Part shown: positions 1-5,946 of the stretch, one piece after another
Numbering within the stretch: the stretch's first letter is position 1
Layout of the letters: each line of letters begins with the position of its first letter
Assembly: GCA_947258465.1 (NCBI GenBank)
Contig: CAMYIQ010000067.1
Coordinates: 1 to 5,946, forward strand
Source: an uncultured Erythrobacter sp.
GTDB taxonomy: Bacteria > Pseudomonadota > Alphaproteobacteria > Sphingomonadales > Sphingomonadaceae
Direction of reading: 5' to 3'
Length of the DNA: 5,946 bases
The notes under the pieces: generated by a model
Databases searched by the model: none
The model's input: only the letters and a program-made list of their open reading frames with translations
What the model was told of the DNA's origin: nothing
Position numbers and translations under genes: made by a program

Positions 1-303
1 CTTCCTTACTTCTTCTTCCGTAAGCGTCATCGCAGCGCGACCATCGTCGGTGAGCACCCATACTCCGCGCTTGGGATTGTCTACGAAACCTGGATATTTG
101 AGATAGCTTCGCGCCCACGCCACGCGATCCGGAGCAATGAGAGCGCCCGAACCTTCATAGGTCATTGCCATTTGCTCGGCAGTCAGCCCGAGAGCTTCGA
201 CCAGCGCCTCTTCGATTTCCTCATTGGTTGCCGAGCCACCGTGCGAAGCAAGCACTTTCAGCGTCGGGACCATAAAATCGTCGTGCCGAGGCAGGTCCGT
301 CAC
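1..303 (-). CDS. Mrr-like restriction endonuclease, N-terminal part (runs off the window)
   Basis: Only the first 101 residues are visible; the frame is open to the window edge. The start is a GTG sharing GTGA with the methyltransferase stop, a 4-base overlap implying translational coupling. The visible part matches the winged-helix N-terminal domain of Mrr enzymes (about residues 8-92). It has a leading FMVPTLKVL helix, the GLTAEQ segment at 39-44, the DRVAWARSYL helix at 59-68, and RGVWVLTDDGR at 79-89. The last two correspond to the aromatic-rich RxGWA...RGxWxLTxxG pattern I recall from E. coli Mrr. In that family this domain binds DNA and a C-terminal PD-(D/E)xK domain cuts; here the nuclease half would lie beyond position 1. 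GC of a 60-base sample (61-120) is about 53%, below the neighbouring housekeeping genes. The family fit is strong, but whether the full protein is an active nuclease cannot be seen. Confidence 0.82.
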   Translation of the reverse strand, partial: MTDLPRHDDFMVPTLKVLASHGGSATNEEIEEALVEALGLTAEQMAMTYEGSGALIAPDRVAWARSYLKYPGFVDNPKRGVWVLTDDGRAAMTLTEEEVRK

Positions 304-1952
304 AGCAGCTTACCCTGCTCGGTCGTATCCTCCCGCCTGGCCTTCTTGGCCACGCTGGTGTCGACCCACGGAATGTCGGGGCGCTTGTTCTGGAACAGTT
401 CGGCGAGCGTGATGATCTGCAGGCGCGGATGCTTGCGCCCGGTATATTCATTCTCCCAGACACCGACCGCCGCCGCATCGCGTTCCATCGCTCGGGTGGG
501 AAGTTGATTTGTAATCAGCACCCCGATCTTCGCCCCTTCGCGCTCCATCACCTGGGCGAGACGGCCCACATCCTTCACGCCGGTGGCGCCGCCCTTGACC
601 TCGACGATGGCCTTTTCGGTCTTCTTGCCGTCGGGCTTGAACCAGATGATGCCGTCGATCCCGCCGTCCGGCCCCTTGCGTCCGCCCTTCCACGGATCGG
701 CATCGACGACGCTGAGCGCCCACAGCTCGAACTGGTGCTTGTCGCGCTTGGCGAGATCCTGCGCGCTGGCGAGCGATTGCGGGCGGCCCTTCACTTCGAA
801 TTCGAGTGCGGGGAAGGCTTCCTTCATGCGCTTTTCGATCAGGCCCACGGCGAGATGGGTAACATCGATCCCGATCCACTGCCGCCCCAGCTTCTGCGCC
901 GCATGGACCGCCGTGCCGCAGCCGCAAAACGGGTCGAGCACGACATCGCCCTCGTTGGAGGAGGCGGCGATAATGCGTTCGAGCAGCGCGAGCGGTTTTT
1001 GCGTGGGGTAACCGAGGCGTTCTTGGGCTTGTGAATTGAGCGGTGAAATGTCGGTGACGACGGACTGAATGGATACGCCCGCAGTCAAGTAGCGCTTGAA
1101 GCGTGGAAACCCGCCCTCCTTCTTCGGCCAATAAATAACGCCGCCGTCATCAAGGCGCTCAAGCTTTTCTTGGGAGGACAGGGATTCCCAATTGGTCGTA
1201 TCGACGAGCTCATCGGGAATCTTTTTGGGCACGGCCCAATGCCTGCCCATCTCCGTAGGGTCGAAATCTCGCCACGGCCGACCCGAGTCACCGGTGCGTG
1301 TCCCTGCACCAGTGAGGTCAGCCGCCATAAACGGACCGTTGATATCCGCAGTCTTGTATTTTGCCGAAATGTGACCTTCATCGTGTGATTGAAGAACGGG
1401 ATTCCATGTGAAATCGTCGGATTTTGAATAGAATAGCAAGGTGTCGTGAGCAGGACCCCAGCGACGGGCACTGCTGTGTCCGCTGGTGCGCTTCCAAACG
1501 ATCTCGTTTCGATAGTTCGTCGCCCCGAACACGCCATCTAACAATAACTTAAGGTAATGGCTCGCGGTCGGGTCGCAGTGCAGATAGAGCGATCCGGTCG
1601 GCTTCAACACCCGGTGCAGTTCGATCAACCGCACCGCCATCATGGCGAGATAGGCCATCATGTCGTTGTCGCCGAGGAAATCGCGCATGGCCCGCAACAA
1701 CGTGAAGGCATCGGTATTGCCGCTGCGCATGACCTCGTCGAAGGCGTCCTCCGCGCTGTCGTTCCAGTGCCAGGTATCTTCGAACGCCTCGATCTGGCTT
1801 TCCGACTGCGCGCCTTCGGGCGACTTGAACAGGATATTGTAATTGGCGTTCGAGTTGAACGGCGGGTCGAGATAGACGAGGTCGACGCTCTCGCTGGCGA
1901 TATGATCGCGCAGGACATGCAGATTATCGCCGAAATAGAGCGTATTGGTCAC
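300..1952 (-). CDS. Beta-class DNA methyltransferase fused to a C-terminal Mrr-like PD-(D/E)xK nuclease domain
   Basis: Predicted 550-residue SAM-dependent DNA amino-methyltransferase (m6A or m4C). Motifs run in beta-class order. A motif X-like GDNLHVL sits at 8-14 and catalytic motif IV DPPF at 29-32. A conserved LHCDPTASHYLK helix covers about 124-135, and a variable region, the likely target-recognition domain, about 155-300. YPTQKP is at 315-320, SAM-binding motif I FCGCGT at 342-347, and GID at 361-363. After the catalytic core, residues about 405-520 form a restriction-endonuclease-like module. It contains QFELWAL, GPDGGIDGI with D433, VEVK with E451 and K453, then GVLITNQ and a helix with PTRAMERDA, the same order as in the Mrr catalytic domain. 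The chosen start is GTG at 1952: AGGGAGG lies 6 bases upstream and homology-like sequence begins at VTNTLYFGD. A longer reading from the ATG at 2015 has nothing to support its extra 21 residues. It is followed by the coupled Mrr-like gene. The sequence cannot show whether the nuclease module cuts DNA. Confidence 0.9.
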   Translation of the reverse strand: MTNTLYFGDNLHVLRDHIASESVDLVYLDPPFNSNANYNILFKSPEGAQSESQIEAFEDTWHWNDSAEDAFDEVMRSGNTDAFTLLRAMRDFLGDNDMMAYLAMMAVRLIELHRVLKPTGSLYLHCDPTASHYLKLLLDGVFGATNYRNEIVWKRTSGHSSARRWGPAHDTLLFYSKSDDFTWNPVLQSHDEGHISAKYKTADINGPFMAADLTGAGTRTGDSGRPWRDFDPTEMGRHWAVPKKIPDELVDTTNWESLSSQEKLERLDDGGVIYWPKKEGGFPRFKRYLTAGVSIQSVVTDISPLNSQAQERLGYPTQKPLALLERIIAASSNEGDVVLDPFCGCGTAVHAAQKLGRQWIGIDVTHLAVGLIEKRMKEAFPALEFEVKGRPQSLASAQDLAKRDKHQFELWALSVVDADPWKGGRKGPDGGIDGIIWFKPDGKKTEKAIVEVKGGATGVKDVGRLAQVMEREGAKIGVLITNQLPTRAMERDAAAVGVWENEYTGRKHPRLQIITLAELFQNKRPDIPWVDTSVAKKARREDTTEQGKLL

Positions 1953-1958
1953 GAAAGG

Positions 1959-1965
1959 CCTCCCT
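1959..1965 (-). promoter_or_regulatory. Ribosome binding site that fixes the methyltransferase start
   Basis: The minus strand reads AGGGAGG, six bases before the GTG at 1952. This near-ideal Shine-Dalgarno sequence is the main reason for choosing GTG 1952 over the upstream in-frame ATG at 2015. Confidence 0.7.
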
Positions 1966-1972
1966 GGCGCCT

Positions 1973-2000
1973 GTTCTAGCGCAGCGGAGTCGCGGGGCAA
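1973..2000 (-). promoter_or_regulatory. Candidate sigma-70-type promoter for the restriction-modification genes
   Basis: On the minus strand a TTGCCC (-35-like, 4 of 6 matches to TTGACA) and TAGAAC (-10-like, 4 of 6 to TATAAT) are separated by 16 bases. Transcription from it would begin about 15-20 bases before the GTG at 1952, leaving a short leader that still contains the ribosome binding site. It lies in the 114-base gap after the acyl-CoA synthetase stop, so the cassette could be expressed on its own. Neither box is strong, so this is a proposal only. Confidence 0.3.
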
Positions 2001-2066
2001 GTGGCGGATTCCCATATGGCGAACGCGCGGCGTGGCCGTGCTGCGCAGCCCTCTCCGCCGCTGCCC

Positions 2067-3614
2067 TCAGGCCTGCTCCGTCTCTTCCTCCGCCTTGCGC
2101 AGATACTCGTCGCGCAATTCGCGTTTGTAGAGCTTGCCATTTGCCTCGCGCGGCAATTGCGCGCGGAAATCGAACAGTTTGGGCATCTTGATCTTGGCGA
2201 GGGTGGGGGCCAGGAAATCGCGCAGCTCCGCTTCCAGCGCATCGCCTGCCTCGGCCATATCCACCGGCTGGACCACGGCGACGACTTTCTCCCCGAAATC
2301 GGGGCAGGGCGCGCCGATGACCGCCGCATCCATCACCTTGTCGTGCGTGATCAGCAGGTTCTCGATCTCCTGCGGATAGATATTCACCCCGCCGGAAATG
2401 ATCATGTGGCTCTTGCGGTCGGTGAGGTAGAGATAGCCGTCCTCGTCGACATGCCCGATATCGCCAAGCGTCATCCAGCCCTTGGGGTGCATCGCCTCGC
2501 GGGTCTTGTCGGGATCGTTGTGATAGGTCGGGATGTTGGCGTTCTCGAAAAACAGCAGCCCGTCCTGCCCCGGCGGCAGTTCCTCGCCATCCGGCCCGCA
2601 GACATGCAGTGTCCCATGGATCGCCTTGCCGACGCTGCCGGGATGGGTGAGCCAGTCTTCGGCCTTGATCAGGGTCATGCCGATTCCTTCGGACCCGGCG
2701 TAATATTCGTTGATGATCGGCCCCCACCATTCGATCATCTCGCGCTTGATTGGCACCGGGCACGGCGCGGCGGCGTGGAGGGCGCGCTTATGGCTCGACA
2801 GATCGTATTTGGTGCGCAATTCGGGATCGAGCTTGAGCATGCGGACGAAATGGGTCGGCACCCACTGGCTGTCGGTGACCTTGTATTTCTCGATCGTCTC
2901 CAGCGCGTGTTCGGGTTCGAACTTTTCCATCACCACGACCGTTCCGCCGAGCCGCTGCGCGGTAGTGCCCCAGCCGAGCGGGGCCGCGTGGTAAAGCGGG
3001 GCGGGCGACAGGTAGACCATACTGCCATCGGCGGGCATGCCCGCGCCCATGATCGCCAGCGCGACCAGCGGATTGGTGGCGAGAATATCGTCGTCTTCGG
3101 GCGGGGCGGGCTTCACGCCCTTGGGCCGGCCCGTCGTGCCCGAGGAATAGAGCATGTACTGACCCGGCGCCTGATCGGGAATCGGTTCGGCTGGCTGCGC
3201 GGCCAGGGCGGCTTCGAAATCCTCCTCGCCCTCGCCATCCACGATCAGCAGGGGCAGGTCGGCGCATTCGGCGCGCACGCCCTCGATCACCTCGGCGAAT
3301 GTGGTCGTCGTCAGCAGGAATTTCGCGCCCGCATCCTTGAGGATGTAGCTTATTTCGGGCGCCGTCAGCCGGGTCGAGATCGGCACCAGCATCGTGCCCG
3401 CGCGCTGCGATCCCCAGACCACTTGCAGATAATGCGCATTGTTTTCCATCAGCACTGCGAAGTGGTCTCCGCGCCCCAGCCCGCGCGCGCGCAAGAGCTG
3501 CGCGAAGCGGTTGGCATAATCGTCCATCTCGCCGAAGGTCACGGTCTCGCCGCTGGCGGCCATGATGATCGCGGGGTGGTCGGGGCGCGTCTGCGCGTGG
3601 GTGACGGGATGCAT
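2067..3614 (-). CDS. AMP-forming acyl-CoA synthetase (FadD-like)
   Basis: Predicted 515-residue cytoplasmic enzyme of the ANL superfamily. It would activate a carboxylic acid, probably a fatty acid, with ATP to an acyl-adenylate and transfer it to coenzyme A. Visible core motifs are the phosphate-binding loop YSSGTTGRPKGVK at 156-168, NEYYAGSEG at 302-310 (A5), and GWMTLGDIGHVDEDGYLYLTDR at 379-400 with the ribose-binding aspartate. The hinge and A8 region KSHMIISGGVNIYPQEIE follows at 401-418, then the C-terminal A10 segment REANGKLYKREL at 489-500 with catalytic lysine K494. The length is normal and nothing is missing. The start ATG at 3614 (MHPVTHAQTRP) follows a purine-rich GGAGAGGAGAGAGA tract; an upstream ATG at 3674 would add 20 unsupported residues. 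The gene appears monocistronic: a strong terminator lies upstream of it and a separate promoter candidate downstream. The substrate (medium, long chain or other acid) cannot be read from sequence. Confidence 0.92.
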   Translation of the reverse strand: MHPVTHAQTRPDHPAIIMAASGETVTFGEMDDYANRFAQLLRARGLGRGDHFAVLMENNAHYLQVVWGSQRAGTMLVPISTRLTAPEISYILKDAGAKFLLTTTTFAEVIEGVRAECADLPLLIVDGEGEEDFEAALAAQPAEPIPDQAPGQYMLYSSGTTGRPKGVKPAPPEDDDILATNPLVALAIMGAGMPADGSMVYLSPAPLYHAAPLGWGTTAQRLGGTVVVMEKFEPEHALETIEKYKVTDSQWVPTHFVRMLKLDPELRTKYDLSSHKRALHAAAPCPVPIKREMIEWWGPIINEYYAGSEGIGMTLIKAEDWLTHPGSVGKAIHGTLHVCGPDGEELPPGQDGLLFFENANIPTYHNDPDKTREAMHPKGWMTLGDIGHVDEDGYLYLTDRKSHMIISGGVNIYPQEIENLLITHDKVMDAAVIGAPCPDFGEKVVAVVQPVDMAEAGDALEAELRDFLAPTLAKIKMPKLFDFRAQLPREANGKLYKRELRDEYLRKAEEETEQA

Positions 3615-3664
3615 CGGTCTGTCTCTCTCCTCTCCGGCGATCCGTCGTGCATGCGGACTCGTCC

Positions 3665-3681
3665 GGTTTCGCAACGAAACC
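3665..3681. promoter_or_regulatory. Perfect palindrome in the acyl-CoA synthetase leader, possible operator
   Basis: GGTTTCG and CGAAACC form a perfect 7-base inverted repeat around a 3-base centre, 51 bases upstream of the synthetase ATG and downstream of the preceding terminator. A second, shorter palindrome, GGAC-TC-GTCC (3655-3664), abuts it. Placement and symmetry fit a dimeric repressor site (TetR- or GntR-type regulators often control fatty acid genes). A transcribed hairpin is the alternative. The regulator is unknown. Confidence 0.35.
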
Positions 3682-3706
3682 TACCTAAGCCTCTCGCTCG
3701 GGCAAG

Positions 3707-3742
3707 AAAAAAGGCGGCGGGATCGCTCCCACCGCCCTTTTT
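3707..3742 (-). terminator. Intrinsic terminator after the M23 peptidase gene
   Basis: On the minus strand, AAAAAGGGCGGTGGG pairs with CCCGCCGCCTTTTTT over 15 positions (two G-T wobbles) around the 6-base loop AGCGAT, and the stem ends in a T tract. It begins 25 bases past the peptidase stop at 3767. Because the A and T tracts are symmetrical it could also stop plus-strand transcription, but no plus-strand gene is seen. It separates the peptidase transcript from the acyl-CoA synthetase. Confidence 0.88.
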
Positions 3743-3766
3743 GCGAAGCCCGAGGGGCCGATTGGC

Positions 3767-4447
3767 TCAGTTTTCGTCGCCATCACCCTGGCCGCCCGTG
3801 CCGGTCGCCAAGGCGAAGGCGCGCTGCGCTTCCGATTCGACCATATAGGGCACCGGGTTTACGGCCTTGCCATCGATGCGGACTTCGTAATGCAGGTGCG
3901 GGCCGGTCGAACGGCCGGTCGAACCGACATAACCGATGATATCGCCTTTCTTGACGCGCGTCCCGGCTTCGACCGCGATGCGCGACATATGCGCGAAACG
4001 GGTCTGCAGATTGACCCCGTGCTCGATCGAGACATATTTGCCGTAGCTCGAAAACCACTGCGCCTTGCTGACATAGCCATCGGCGGTGGCGTAGATCGGC
4101 GTGCCGGTCGGCGCGGCAAGATCGACGCCCTTGTGGCTGCGGCGGCCACCCAGAACCGGATGCGTACGCATGCCGTAGTCGCTGGTGAGGACCGTGTTAT
4201 CGAGCGGCATGCGCGAAGGCACCGAAACGCTCGCAGCGGCGGGCGTCGAGCGATCGAGCTTGTCCCACTGCGCGAAGAGCTGCTGGAACTGCGCATCGTC
4301 GCCACCCCGTCCGGGCGCCGCAACCTTGCTCATGTCGATAGCGCCGACGGCGGCGGTGTTGGTATCCTGCGCATGGGCCGGCGCCGCGGCGATGCCGAAA
4401 GCTGCTGCGACCGATGCGAGGACAAGCGTAATGCGCTTGTTGTTCAT
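3767..4447 (-). CDS. Secreted M23 family (LytM-type) zinc metallopeptidase
   Basis: Predicted 226-residue exported peptidoglycan hydrolase or hydrolase-like protein acting in the periplasm. Residues 1-26 form a Sec signal peptide: basic MNNKR, a hydrophobic stretch, and an AHA-Q cleavage site after residue 26. A short linker (27-80) leads to the M23 domain at about 85-200. The domain begins with the LTSDYGMRTHPVLGG lead-in. The zinc ligands are H105 and D109 (HKGVD) and H186 (HLH at 184-186), and the second-shell catalytic histidines are H153 (FAHMS) and H184. All key residues are present, so it should be an active endopeptidase rather than a degenerate EnvC/NlpD-type activator. There is no LysM, SH3 or coiled-coil domain; the tail (216-226) is a Gly/Asp-rich polar stretch. 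The start ATG is set by the signal peptide; its ribosome site is modest (GGACGG about 8 bases upstream). A strong terminator follows. The exact peptide bond cleaved cannot be told. Confidence 0.93.
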   Translation of the reverse strand: MNNKRITLVLASVAAAFGIAAAPAHAQDTNTAAVGAIDMSKVAAPGRGGDDAQFQQLFAQWDKLDRSTPAAASVSVPSRMPLDNTVLTSDYGMRTHPVLGGRRSHKGVDLAAPTGTPIYATADGYVSKAQWFSSYGKYVSIEHGVNLQTRFAHMSRIAVEAGTRVKKGDIIGYVGSTGRSTGPHLHYEVRIDGKAVNPVPYMVESEAQRAFALATGTGGQGDGDEN

Positions 4448-4537
4448 GCTAACCCGTCCATCCGGCGCTTTGCCGCGCCTGTTTGATCCCTGGCAAATCC
4501 GGCGTCCCGTGCCGCTTTGCCATCTTTTAAAGTCACT

Positions 4538-4553
4538 GCCGGAACCCCCCGGC
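4538..4553 (-). terminator. Weak hairpin after the DUF455 gene
   Basis: On the minus strand GCCGG and CCGGC form a 5-base stem with a 6-base GGGGTT loop, 35 bases after the DUF455 stop. The downstream sequence is AGTGACTTTAAAA rather than a clean T tract, so termination would be poor. It sits in the 141-base gap (4448-4588) before the M23 gene. No convincing promoter was found in that gap, although one would be expected there. Confidence 0.25.
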
Positions 4554-4588
4554 GTCTCGTGAGTATGGGTTATGAGTGAAAAAGTTAA

Positions 4589-5389
4589 TCAGGCAATAGC
4601 CGCGTAGAAGTCGCGCGGCAGGCCGCCTGCCAAACGCGCTGAGTCGTTGAACGGCCCTTTCAGCTCTCCGGTAAAATGCATCTCGACCAATTTCTGCCAC
4701 GATTCCCGTGGGTTCTCGCCGCGCGCCTTGCAAACGGTGTGAAAGTGCTTGGAACCGGCTGCGACATGGCGGATTTCGTCGTCAAGGATTCGCTCGAGAA
4801 TTTTCGCCCCGTTTTCATCGCCTTGCGCCCTTACCCTTGCGAGTGTCGCAGGCGTGACATCGAGGCCGCGCGCCTCGAGAACCATGGGAAAGATCGCGAG
4901 CCGCGCGGCAACATCGTGCGCCGTGTCTTGCGCCGCGCTCCACAGCCCATCGTGCGCAGGCAACAATCCGTAGCCGCTGCCTAGCGAATCGAGTTTGCGG
5001 GCGATCAGCGCGAAGTGCATCGCTTCGTCGGCTGCCACCGCGAGGAAGTCCGACACGAAGGTTTCGCCCATCGATTCGCCGAAGCGGCCCGCCATATCGA
5101 GCGCGAGGTCGATCGCAACGAATTCGATATGCGCGAGAGCATGCCAAAGCGCGATGCGGTTGCGCTGCGAGCCCATTTTGCCGCGCCGGGGCATTCGACC
5201 CGGCGGCAGAAGTTCGAGCGCGGCTGGCCATGCCGGGCGGTCGGGCATGGCGACATCGAAAACGAAATCGAGCCGCCCAAGCCGCCAGTCGCGCGCTACC
5301 TGCCGCGCCGCGAACACCTTGCCCCGTGCATCGCCAGTGAGCAGCGCATTGCGGATCGCGGCCGCGACCGAGCGACGCGCCGCTGTCAT
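4589..5389 (-). CDS. DUF455 family ferritin-like protein
   Basis: Predicted 266-residue cytoplasmic protein of the DUF455 (COG2833) group, a ferritin-like four-helix bundle family of unknown function. Possible di-iron ligands are spread over four helices: HALAHIEF (H83, H87, E89), DEAMHF (E122, H125), LEARGLD (E172) and DDEIRHVAAGSKHF (E205, H208). The repeated ExxH spacing is the signature of carboxylate-bridged metal sites. The length is normal and the gene intact. The start chosen is the ATG at 5389, whose ATGA overlaps the bcp stop; the upstream ATG at 5449 would push 64 bases into bcp and add 20 low-complexity residues. Coupling to a thiol peroxidase suggests a role in iron or oxidative stress handling, but that is inference from position. 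A tRNA hydroxylase-like (MiaE-type) role is another possibility for ferritin-like folds, with no direct support here. Confidence 0.88.
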   Translation of the reverse strand: MTAARRSVAAAIRNALLTGDARGKVFAARQVARDWRLGRLDFVFDVAMPDRPAWPAALELLPPGRMPRRGKMGSQRNRIALWHALAHIEFVAIDLALDMAGRFGESMGETFVSDFLAVAADEAMHFALIARKLDSLGSGYGLLPAHDGLWSAAQDTAHDVAARLAIFPMVLEARGLDVTPATLARVRAQGDENGAKILERILDDEIRHVAAGSKHFHTVCKARGENPRESWQKLVEMHFTGELKGPFNDSARLAGGLPRDFYAAIA

Positions 5390-5859
5390 GCCGAACGAAC
5401 GGCTCCGAGCACTTCCTCGGCGTGCCCCTTGACCCTCACCTTGGGCCAAACCCGCAAGATCGTGCCGTCTTCGCCCAGAAGATAGGTCGAGCGGACCATG
5501 CCCATGAAGGTCTTTCCGTACATCTTCTTTTCAGCCCAGACGCCGAGTTCGTCGGACAGCCCACCTTCCTGCGCATCGGTGGCGAGATCGACAGTAAGGT
5601 CGTGCTTGGCGATGAAGTTCTGATGCTTCCTGGCCGAATCCTTGCTGACGCCGAGCAGGGTCGTATTGGCTTTGTCGAATTCCGATTTGAGCGCGGTGAA
5701 GTCCTTCGCTTCGGTGGTGCAGCCGGGCGTATTGTCCTTGGGATAGAAGAAGATCACCGCCTTCTTTCCCGCGAGATCGGCCTTAGTCACCGTGCCGCCA
5801 TCGGGGGTTTCCATCGAAAAATCGGGGAAGGCATCGCCTTCGCCATAGCTCTTGGTCAT
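5386..5859 (-). CDS. bcp: Thioredoxin-dependent thiol peroxidase Bcp/PrxQ, single-cysteine type
   Basis: Predicted 157-residue cytoplasmic peroxiredoxin that reduces hydrogen peroxide and organic hydroperoxides. The thioredoxin-like fold carries the active-site pattern PKDNTPGC (PxxxTxxC) at 40-47, with peroxidatic C47, supporting T44 and P40, and catalytic R123 in MVRST. C47 is the only cysteine in the protein. The usual resolving cysteine five residues on, as in E. coli Bcp, is absent, so it should work as a 1-Cys enzyme regenerated by an external thiol. The ATG at 5859 is preceded by GGAG with an 8-base spacer and overlaps the upstream gene's stop by ATGA. Its own stop overlaps the DUF455 start the same way, so the three genes are very likely co-transcribed. 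Length is typical and the assignment is secure. Confidence 0.95.
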   Translation of the reverse strand: MTKSYGEGDAFPDFSMETPDGGTVTKADLAGKKAVIFFYPKDNTPGCTTEAKDFTALKSEFDKANTTLLGVSKDSARKHQNFIAKHDLTVDLATDAQEGGLSDELGVWAEKKMYGKTFMGMVRSTYLLGEDGTILRVWPKVRVKGHAEEVLGAVRSA

Positions 5860-5946
5860 TCGTCCAACTCCAGTGTTTCGCCGTAGATATCCTGCCAGGC
5901 CGCCGCAAGGATTCGGCCAGGAAGCATCAGAACTTCATCGCCAAGC
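5856..5946 (-). CDS. C-terminal end of an unidentified upstream gene
   Basis: An open frame enters from the right edge of the window and ends in a TGA that overlaps the bcp ATG as ATGA. Only 29 complete residues are visible, including LPGRILAAAWQDIYGETLEL and the end LDE. This is too short to assign. The AAAWQDIYG stretch is faintly like the W-containing C-terminal helix of glutamine synthetase adenylyltransferase (GlnE), but this is a weak guess. The overlap with bcp and the bcp ribosome site lying inside this frame support a real, co-transcribed gene. Confidence 0.6.
   Translation of the reverse strand, partial: LGDEVLMLPGRILAAAWQDIYGETLELDE

Noticed and set aside
429..1034. Plus-strand 201-residue frame opposite the methyltransferase nuclease region
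   Set aside because: It is antisense to a well-supported coding region with clear motifs, and shows no family resemblance.
448..1131. Minus-strand 227-residue frame inside the methyltransferase
   Set aside because: It is an alternative frame of the same strand, Arg-rich and without motifs; the methyltransferase frame carries all conserved residues.
3665..3681. PsrA-type operator for the palindrome
   Set aside because: The PsrA consensus as I recall it has GAAAC before GTTTC; here the half-sites are in the reverse order (GTTTC then GAAAC), so no known regulator is named.
2001..3848. A 615-residue open frame on the plus strand, longer than any gene here
   Set aside because: It lies antisense across the whole acyl-CoA synthetase and its leader, shows no recognisable motif, is rich in Arg, His, Gly and Ala as expected for the opposite strand of GC-rich coding DNA, and runs through the strong terminator.
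4464..4479. GGCGC-TTTGCC-GCGCC hairpin just before the M23 start
   Set aside because: A five-base GC stem is common by chance at this composition, and nothing links it to translation control.
3890..4486. Plus-strand 198-residue frame opposite the M23 peptidase
   Set aside because: It is antisense to a gene with a full signal peptide and catalytic set, and has no motifs of its own.
4466..4521. Direct repeat CGCTTTGCC at 4466-4474 and 4513-4521
   Set aside because: Two nine-base copies in a GC-rich 141-base gap are too short to claim a regulatory repeat; no third copy or symmetry supports it.

Overview
The window looks like high-GC alphaproteobacterial chromosome. The protein styles (single-cysteine Bcp, DUF455 ferritin-like protein, short secreted M23 peptidase, FadD-like acyl-CoA synthetase) suit Sphingomonadales or an Erythrobacter-like lineage, but that placement is inference from memory and no search was run. 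Every supported gene lies on the minus strand, so transcription runs from position 5946 towards position 1. Long open frames on the plus strand are antisense shadows of these genes.

Region by region, in transcription order: (i) 5946-4589 is a tightly coupled cluster. The tail of an unidentified gene overlaps bcp (thiol peroxidase) by ATGA, and bcp overlaps a DUF455 ferritin-like gene by ATGA. (ii) 4588-4448 is a 141-base gap with one weak hairpin. (iii) 4447-3767 encodes a secreted M23/LytM-type zinc peptidase with all its metal and catalytic residues, followed by a strong intrinsic terminator at 3742-3707. (iv) 3614-2067 encodes an AMP-forming acyl-CoA synthetase whose leader holds a perfect 7+3+7 palindrome, a possible operator. 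(v) 1952-1 is the accessory part. It encodes a beta-class DNA methyltransferase with an Mrr-like PD-(D/E)xK nuclease domain at its C-terminus. A second gene overlaps it by GTGA; its visible 101 residues match the N-terminal winged-helix domain of Mrr restriction enzymes, and the rest lies outside the window.

The methyltransferase/nuclease plus Mrr-like pair is the most noteworthy item. It reads as a compact, translationally coupled restriction-modification or methyl-directed defence cassette with its own promoter and ribosome binding site. The part of the methyltransferase expected to recognise the target site falls to about 40-45% GC, against about 75% in the nuclease-encoding part. The remaining genes look like ordinary housekeeping: peroxide defence, ferritin-like iron protein, cell-wall hydrolysis and fatty acid activation. 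No RNA genes, CRISPR arrays, insertion sequences or attachment sites were seen, and every stretch over 300 bases is covered by a gene.
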